From assembly GCA_025267735.1 (NCBI GenBank), contig CM046298.1, forward strand, positions 26,295,866 through 26,359,865: 64,000 nucleotides of DNA. The letters run 5' to 3'. The notes under the pieces were generated by a model that was not told where the DNA came from, made no database searches, and worked only from the letters and a program-made list of their open reading frames with translations. Shown piece by piece: positions 57,312 through 64,000 of this stretch. Position 1 is the first letter of the stretch. Each line of letters begins with the position of its first letter. A program made the translations under genes and the position numbers. Origin of the DNA: Mactra quadrangularis (lineage: Eukaryota > Mollusca > Bivalvia > Venerida > Mactridae).

Positions 57312-57425
57312 ATGTTTTTTCCACAAATTTGGGAATATGACCCATACCCCCAGAATTGGGAATTTTATAGGCATTTCAGTTAACAAAGGGATAAAATGTC
57401 AAGAAAATTTAATAACAATAGCAGA
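57312..57425. repeat. Fragment related to 10907-11025
   Basis: GGGAATATGACCCATACCCC, AGAATTGGGAATTTTAT and AATGTCAAG...AACAATAGCA in the same order as inside the 2.75-kb hAT element. Confidence 0.65.
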
Positions 57426-57844
57426 TTAAACAAGATTTTTAGTTTCATTATTTATTTATTAAAGTAGTCAGTTTGAAAGAAAGATTACAAGGACATCTAA
57501 TTTTAAATTGAAACATACTTACAGCTATCTTTTTCAAATGTTTTTTTAAGTTAAATTGGGAATTTTGGATTGAAATTTGAGAAAAAAAACGATATGATTT
57601 TAGATTTGGAATATAGCCTATAAACGGCTATGAAAATAAACGCTTTCATATAAAATGGAATTCACTAAATTTACTATACTATATCTTTTATTCAACACAA
57701 TTACATTTAAATAGCTCATTGGTTATATAACATTTTCTTAATGTTTTAGTTGATCATTCATTTTATCATCACTTTTAAAATAAAACAGAAATGAAATCAT
57801 GTTGTCTAAACATCTCAAAACATGCAATATTCAAAACTATATAA

Positions 57845-58160
57845 TGTCGCCCGGCTAGCTCAATTGGTCGCCCGCAAGTCTACTGATCGAGGGATCGTGG
57901 GTTCGATTCCCGGGCGGGGCATATTTTCGTGGAGCTTGTTCATGAAATTATTTCTACGGCCATTCTCCCTCCTACCAATGATTTTTAATTATGTAAGGCA
58001 GCTGTCAGTCACTGACGAAAGTATGTGCTTAGTAGTTGGTTAACAGTTAAATCCAGAGATTTAGCCTTTCCAGGAAGAGTGAGTAGGTTGAATGACCGCC
58101 GTTATATGACATATGCAATGTGTTGCTAAGGCGTTAAACCCAACAAAACAAACAAACAAA
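57845..58160 (+). mobile_element. SINE family 1, intact copy
   Basis: tRNA-like head with A box TAGCTCAATTGG and B box GGTTCGATTCC, whole body, and (AAAC)n tail. Closest to the copy at 3589-3913, with both promoter boxes intact, so potentially transcribable by RNA polymerase III. Short TATATAA similarity on both flanks may be the target duplication. Confidence 0.85.
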
Positions 58161-58397
58161 TTAAAAGTATATAACTCAACCCTAGATTTATTTTAGTTTA
58201 TTGGGTGCATGAACAAAATTCGCTGACTGATATTGACTAATGAGTGATATATTGAACTTTGAATGTGGTCGATGTCTCGTATGGACAAATTTTAAAATAC
58301 GAGATCTTCGTCAGGGATAAACTGTCGAAACATTGTGCTGAACAATGAATGGCTGTATATTGGAATATTATATTGAATTCCATTTTAAATGGTACAT

Positions 58398-58804
58398 CAG
58401 GGCTCGAATTTAAGCTCGCATACTCGCGTTTTGAAAATTGTGAATGGCTTTAATTTTAACTCGCAAATTTTCGCCAGTTGAAATCGCTGCAAAAATATTA
58501 CTGTCCAAACTAATGAGGCTGAAATCAGTGTTGAAATGACCAGATGAATTGATAGTATCAATTAAGGATTCATTGTAAAAACATGTTTGATATTCTTTGT
58601 CTATTCCAAATGATGACATTGTTCTATGTATGGATAAATATTAGTAGGCCTATTATGTTGTTTTATACTGCTTATTTTATTAATAAAATGTATGCTATTA
58701 AAATTTGGAGACGAAATGCGAGTGATTATTTTCTTTTTGCGAGTTAAAAAAAAATCAACTCGCAAAAATTTGCGAGTCTAACTTTTTGTTAAATTCGAGC
58801 CCTG
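58398..58804. mobile_element. hAT-like MITE, 407 bp
   Basis: Perfect 16-bp inverted ends CAGGGCTCGAATTTAA / TTAAATTCGAGCCCTG, with inner inverted GCGAGTT repeats. GGTACAT directly repeats on both sides (58391-58397, 58805-58811): 7 bp, perhaps an 8-bp duplication that lost a base. Confidence 0.85.
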
Positions 58805-58981
58805 GGTACATTACAAAACCAAATTATGTGGTTTCATAGTAAGATATAAGTTTGTACCACAGGAGCTTGACATTCTGTATCGTAGTTTGAAAGATTCTCC
58901 TCTTCTTATAATAAAAATCAAGGTATTAAAATACAGAAAGACTTTCGTGCACATTGAAATCTAACAAATCCATACTAAACA

Positions 58982-59516
58982 TTACTCCTTAACAGTAGAT
59001 TCAAGTACGAATCGAGCAGTGCAAAAAAGCGGGCGAAATGTTAATTCTTTACTGGCAAATACAATCAGTTCAAAATACAAAGATTTATTTTCCTCTTCTT
59101 CCCATACAAAATCTTAAAGTACAGTTTTCCCCGTACACTTTGTCACTTAGCATACAAATTCTGTAGGTATTATAATTATAGTACAATACTGTAAAACAAC
59201 TTAAACTTCAAGTAATACAAGACTGACCGCAGTATCATTACGTTAAACAGCTACATTCACTATCAATATACAAACCATTTTATTGCGCTTTCTACGTAAA
59301 CTTCTCAACATGGAATGTAAACCTTTGATTTGCTGTGGTTGATATTAACACTTCATTGATTACTAGGTGTATGTGTACTGTTTAGTGTATTAACGAGATA
59401 ACGGAACTACTTTTATCGCAGACTGCGTAGTATATCAGAGACACGTGTATTACTCCGCAGGTTAAACTGGTCAGGCATTTGAATGGTCGATAGTTTTTGA
59501 CTTGTGGTATAATTTT
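58982..59516 (+). repeat. Dispersed repeat, copy 2 (mate of 309-612)
   Basis: Begins ATTACTCCTTA...GATTCAAGTACGAATCG and ends TTTGACTTGTGGTATAA. Longer than the copy in the ZDHHC16 intron, with an extra AT-rich middle. Confidence 0.7.
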
Positions 59517-59519
59517 AAT

Positions 59520-59738
59520 TCGAATTCCATACGGGGAGATTATACCCTTCCATGAAAATTTGACAATAATGTTGATTTTCCTCCATTAATTAAATAATAT
59601 GGATAAGTTTCCGGCCTTGTGGAAGGGTAGGTGAGTACTGGTTATAGACAGTGGTCCAGGAAAGCTAGGTTAGGTGCGTTGGACGCCGTAAAATGACCTA
59701 AATTGTGTTGACACGGCGTTAAATCTAGTAAAAAAAAA
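59520..59738 (+). mobile_element. SINE family 2, 5'-truncated copy
   Basis: Lacks the tRNA head. Body from ATACCCTTCCATGAAAATTTG through GTTTCCGGCCTTGTGGAAGG to GTGTTGACACGGCGTTAAAT and an A-rich tail. It starts immediately after the dispersed repeat at 58982-59516. Confidence 0.8.
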
Positions 59739-60350
59739 GACTCAGTATGGCTCAGACCTATCTGGATTTACAATCGGCGGCCAATGAGGGTATTTTATTT
59801 TACCATAGTCTACCATAAAAATATCCTTATTTCTAAAACCCTTTTTCGCTGATTTCAAACTTTTTTGCTACAAAATCAGGGCGAAGTTTTTTTGCTTTGA
59901 AGCTGGATTGGGGCGAAGTTCGGACGCGGAAGCCGACCCCTGTCACGAGACCCCTGTCAACTGTATGCAGCTCTCCTCAACTCATCGTATAAAAACAAGG
60001 ACACGCTTCCTAAATCGTTTATAACTAAATTTAGTGGAGTAAATGTCGATTTGGTCAGGAAACCCCACATAACTATATAGTCACGTGATCTTCATAGTGT
60101 AAACAAGCATTTGTTTCTGGCATTTTTGTAGCAGTCAAAAATTGGGAAGATTCAAAAAGCTCGTAAAACGTTACAATTCTTTGAATGAAAATGTCCACAT
60201 TAGCCCGGGAGCTTTAATTGTTGACTCGGAATTTTATGCACAAATTATTTTTGCACATGACATAGTTTACCACTTGACTCAATTTTTGTGCGAAGGATCG
60301 AAGAGAGAAAAGTAGTGATTATTTCATTCGGTATTTGATGTCACTTATTT
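59739..60350. other. Non-coding stretch
   Basis: No gene or clear repeat border recognised. Scattered transposon-like fragments only (for example GGGGCGAAGTTCGGACGCGG near 59910). Confidence 0.3.
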
Positions 60351-60351
60351 T

Positions 60352-61078
60352 TAGCTCGACTTTACGAAGTAAATGGAGAGCTCTCCTACTCGCCCTAGCG
60401 TCGGCGTCGGCGTCCGCGTCCATATTTCTGATTAAAGTTTTGTGTAGTAAAATTTTTTTTACTATAACTTTTTTTTCTTAAGGTATCAACTTCAAACTTT
60501 AAATATATGTTCCTTATCATCAACCACATCTCATGTGACAAGGTTCCTAACTCCAAATATATTTTTTTCAGAATTATCTCCCCTTGAACTTAGAAATTTC
60601 TTTAAAAAATTATATTTGTTTTTACTGCAACTGTTTCATTTCTTTAGGTATTGACTTCAAACTTTAAATATATATTCCTCATCATCAACCACATCTCATG
60701 TGACTAGGTTCCTAACTCCAAATATATTTTTTTCGGAATTATCTCCCCTTGAACTTAGAAATTTCGTTAAAAAATTATATTTGTTTTTACTGCAACTGTT
60801 TTATTTCTTTAGGTATTGACTTCAAACTTTAAATATATATTCGTCATCATCAACCACATCTCATGTGACAAGATTCATAACTCCAAATACATTTTTTTTT
60901 CAAAATTGTCTCCCATGAATTTATAATTTTCTTTATTTGTTTTTTATTGTTTTTACTTTTAATTTGCTAAGGTTATATTTTCAAATTTTAAAGTATGTAT
61001 GTTCCTCATCATCAACCACATCTCCTGTGACAAATTCTTACTTTGTCGAGCATGCTGTCTCCTCTGACAGCTCTTGCT
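60352..61078 (+). repeat. 165-bp tandem repeat (3.5 units) within a larger repeat
   Basis: Units begin with (T/A)TTGACTTCAAACTTTAAATATA at 60491, 60655, 60821 and a diverged one at 60980. Each contains TCATCAACCACATCTCATGTGAC and AATTATCTCCCCTTGAACTT. A GC-rich leader with TCGGCGTCGGCGTCC precedes it and CTCGACTTTACGAAGTAA / CTTACTTTGTCGAGCATG partly mirror each other at the ends. Confidence 0.8.
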
Positions 61079-61336
61079 TGGCTGGGGAGTACAATTGGCG
61101 AAAAACAAAATTAATGTTTGCTTATTTTTTAGTTGTTATCTTAGATTACATGACTATATACCCAGTATTACAATTCATTATATTGATATTTGTTTAATAT
61201 TTCCATTGCAGTATTACACATATCAATTGGATTGGTATGGAAATATATATTTCAACGATGCGGTTGTAAAATAAGTGAGAGAAATTGAACACAAAGGTAT
61301 GGATTATATGTATAGTTTATTCATTAAAGTGACATG

Positions 61337-62184
61337 GTATAGTAAGATTTCTTTCACCTTACGAAGGTCAAAGTGCATTGAATATTCATGAAGAAGATCC
61401 AAATGCGGTGAACAGATGTGCCATACAATACTAGCAAGCGCTAATTACACTTACTTTGACGCATCTCACTAACTGATATCCTTAGCCCAGTGGTAACGCG
61501 TCGGCCGTCAGACCTAAAGGTTTAAGGTTCAAATCCCAGTAGCATAATATTTTCAGACTAAAACCTTGCGACGTTTTTTTTTATAATATGGTGCCTGTAT
61601 TTTTCTTTCTCGTGAATCTCGTGCACACAAAGAGTGTACTTAACGACCCAAATGTCTTTAAAGTGTTAGTTAGGTCATAATGTCTGAAACGTGTAAGCAC
61701 GCGAAAAATTGTCAAAAATGTAAAGAAATTATTTTTAATGTTTCTAAATTCTTTGAAATTGGGTGTAAAAATAAGAATCATTTGGAACTGACTTCTGATG
61801 CTACGAAAGTAAACAGAAATACAATTTCGAAAATTGTTGTATTAGTTTAATATTGTAATGAAATGATTATGCGATTAAATTTCGGTGAAATAAAATGAAA
61901 AAAAAACATTTAAAATATCCAATGAAAAAAAATTGATTCTAGCATAGGATTTGAACCACCGACCACTGTGTCAAAAACGTTATTTTTGACGCAGCTGTAT
62001 CCACTGTGCTAAGCCGTCTTTCGATAATTGCTACATTATAAATTTGATTACAATTTAACATTGACCAAGGAGAATAAATCCTCGGAGAATAAACCTTCCG
62101 AACAACCTCTTTTATAATAGTTTAGCCCATATTTACAAAGGTAAGCGCCGTGACCTTCGTAAGGTGAAAGAAATCTTACTATAC
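61337..62184. mobile_element. Inverted-repeat element with two opposed tRNA-like modules
   Basis: A perfect 34-bp terminal inverted repeat (61337-61370 and 62151-62184; core AAGATTTCTTTCACCTTACG). Inside, a plus-strand tRNA-like segment at about 61485-61545 (CTTAGCCCAGTGGTAAC, then GGTTCAAATCCC) faces a minus-strand one at about 61930-62023 (CTTAGCACAGTGGATAC, then GGTTCAAATCC). TA flanks are possible. Length 848 bp. Confidence 0.8.
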
Positions 62185-62326
62185 AACTACTTATCATTAC
62201 ATAATATAAACAAAAATAAACCGACAAAAATACTCAGTCTTATCAGGCGTATCGTGCCATTTAAAGGAAAAAAGCATTCTAAATTAATTCGTTTACTATT
62301 AGATCAGAGATAGAATAAAATTTAAC

Positions 62327-62360
<34 letters not shown>
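62327..62360. repeat. (AAT)n microsatellite
   Basis: About eleven ATA/TAA triplets in a row. Confidence 0.9.
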
Positions 62361-62362
<2 letters not shown>

Positions 62363-62945
62363 GACTTTATTTAAAGTGGATAACATATTTGGCTAAAACC
62401 AATTTTCAATATGGTCCACTGTATGGTAACTCAAACATAAATAAAAATAGGTAATATTTATTGAAATAATGAGAATATTTGTGTTTTTATGCATTGAAAG
62501 AAAGACTAGAAACTAAAGCTCTTTAAGGGTAACTCGGGATAACATACAACGATCATGCACTCACACACATGGCGAAGAAACATGGCTCTGTGATTGTCTT
62601 GCATAATTATATGATCTCATTCGGAACACCTCGACCTTTGCGAATGAATAATCTCGGAAGGATTCGTCGGGTTAGTAGGCAACTTGGGTTTTTACTATCT
62701 CCGCCAGGCGAAGCACAGGCGAAGCACGTAGCGGTTATGATAAATAATTCTTGTTGTATACACACAGATCTTTGTTGAAACATATTTCTATGTTATATAT
62801 TGAACCAAATATTGTTCAGCAATATCATTGAACTGTATTATTTCAATTTACGGACTAAAACGAAACATCACTCATCGCCTTTAGAAACGATCGTGCATTT
62901 GTTTACTTCAACACCGGTAGTTTCAAAATGGCGCCTAAATATGTC
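62361..62945. other. Non-coding stretch
   Basis: No gene recognised. A 69-codon frame at 62569-62778 spans GCGAAGCACAGGCGAAGCAC, a short direct repeat. AAAATGGCGCC near 62926 resembles a promoter-type motif but lies at the edge of the foldback element. Confidence 0.3.
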
Positions 62946-62950
62946 CGAGG

Positions 62951-63113
62951 CAAACTCCCAAATTCCTCACAGCAGTTACGTCACGCGTTGCTACTTTAAA
63001 TAAAGGGAAATAACCGCTGTGTGGAGTTTGCCAAACTTCCCCCAGCGGTTATTTCCCTTTATTAAATCAATAAGTTAGAAGCGAAGCGTGACGTAAGCAC
63101 TGTGAGGAGTTTG
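62951..63113. repeat. Foldback element, about 160 bp
   Basis: Inner arms of 21 bp are perfect (62999-63019 with 63043-63063; core AAAGGGAAATAACCGCTG), and outer arms with CACGC/GCGTGACGTAA and CTCACAG/CTGTGAGGAG pair with gaps. A partial relative is at 33912-33975. Confidence 0.75.
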
Positions 63114-63131
63114 ATGTCCGAGGTTATTTGT

Positions 63132-64000
63132 ACGAATGGTCGAGGAGTTCCGAATGCTGACACGACCTCTACACCAGAACATTTATAATTGGTATGCAAT
63201 GCCGATGAAACCTTGTATAAACCCTTAAGAAACACTCAACCACCTAATAGTATATTAACTACATGTAGTATTACATTAATCATTAAGAACATACAAACAG
63301 TCAGCAATCAGTAAGATCATAATAACATTCACCAACACAAACATCATAATTAGGGTAATGTAGTTTGATTCTTAACCCTCCATTGGTCAATTGTGTGATT
63401 TTACGTTAGCCCCCCCCCCCTTCAAAACGGCCCCGTAAGTTTTATAACTTAACGGTTTTTACTTAATATTGTAATTTTAACTGAAGGACCTTTTTGTACC
63501 TCTCCCATCAGAATTGTCTTAGGAGAGTCCCAGAGGGGTAAATTACCCCTCTTGCGTAGCTTCCTATAGGCACACAAGGCACGTGCCTACACCTTTTTTT
63601 TAAAATTCGAAATAATAAAAAGGCTACGAATGCCAAAAATGCAATAAAAATCGAAGGCTGAAAGGGTTAGGGGGCAATGGGGTACGAGCAGTATGGATTG
63701 TAACATCACTTTTGAAAATAATGCTTAATAAAAAAAACACAATTACTCAGTCTAGATTCAGCATAAGGTAAACCATAAGCAATGGTCATGATACGATGGC
63801 TAAATTACTTTTTGCGGTTTGTATGGCATCAAAGACTTGTGGCGGCACGTGCATATCACATTTTTGCTATATTTGCTCTATCGATGAGGAAGTTACTGCG
63901 TGACAAAGCTGTATTCTTTAGGAATATGCTGTATCTGTAATAATGATTGTTGATACTACATACTATTAGAAATACATGGTTTGGGTTATGGTTAGGGTGT
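63132..64000. other. Right-edge non-coding stretch
   Basis: No gene. Contains a poly-C run (about 63410-63420), a small palindrome AGAGGGGTAAATTACCCCTCT (63531-63551) and a transposon-like CACAAGGCACGTGCC (about 63574-63588). Confidence 0.35.

Noticed and set aside
57845..57920. Functional tRNA genes at the SINE heads (also 3840-3912, 33070-33140, 61485-61545)
   Set aside because: Each continues into a SINE body and tail or lies in a transposon; stems are imperfect and several copies exist with the same head.
60937..61197. 86-codon frame ending just before 61200
   Set aside because: Spans the tail of the 165-bp tandem repeat; hydrophobic from T-rich composition. The separate exon-like segment at 61212 is treated in findings.
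63983..64000. Telomere-like TTAGGG at the right edge
   Set aside because: Only single imperfect GGTTAGGG copies, not an array.

Overview
The window is nuclear DNA of an animal, AT-rich, with GT-AG introns of a few hundred bases to a few kilobases and dense transposon debris. Tailed, tRNA-headed SINEs, 5'-truncated LINEs, hAT elements with 8-bp target duplications and many small inverted-repeat elements resemble what is known from molluscs, so a bivalve or related lophotrochozoan is the best guess. That taxonomic call is inference.

Two host genes can be reconstructed exon by exon. On the minus strand (1-5311) are the first six coding exons of a ZDHHC16-type palmitoyltransferase, running off the left edge. 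On the plus strand (15205-23671) is a complete eight-exon PLPBP/YggS-family pyridoxal-phosphate homeostasis protein with an unusual low-complexity C-terminal tail. They are divergent, separated by about 10 kb holding two hAT elements with exact 8-bp target duplications. The two genes show no obvious functional link.

From about 24 to 41 kb the sequence is mostly transposon-derived: a 4.1-kb inverted-repeat element carrying six palindromic X-box-like sites, a mariner-type MITE, SINEs, a decayed LINE end, and a 5'-truncated LINE at 38.76-40.40 kb that keeps a 430-codon open reverse-transcriptase frame.

The most unusual part is 42.1-54.6 kb, a roughly 6.8-kb tandem duplication. Each half has a degenerate array rich in juxtaposed splice signals (CAG|GTAAGTAT), then an AT-rich spacer, then a regular array of 71-76-bp units (7 copies in one half, 9 in the other). 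Each unit folds into the same nested hairpin, with compensatory changes between copies and an invariant asymmetric internal loop. This looks like an undescribed tandem structured-RNA family.

From 55 to 64 kb there is a 20-bp minisatellite (27 copies), more SINEs, hAT-like MITEs, a 165-bp tandem repeat, an inverted-repeat element containing two opposed tRNA-like modules, and a foldback element. Two small phase-compatible exon-like segments (56924-56975, 61212-61274) may be the end of an unrecognised gene.
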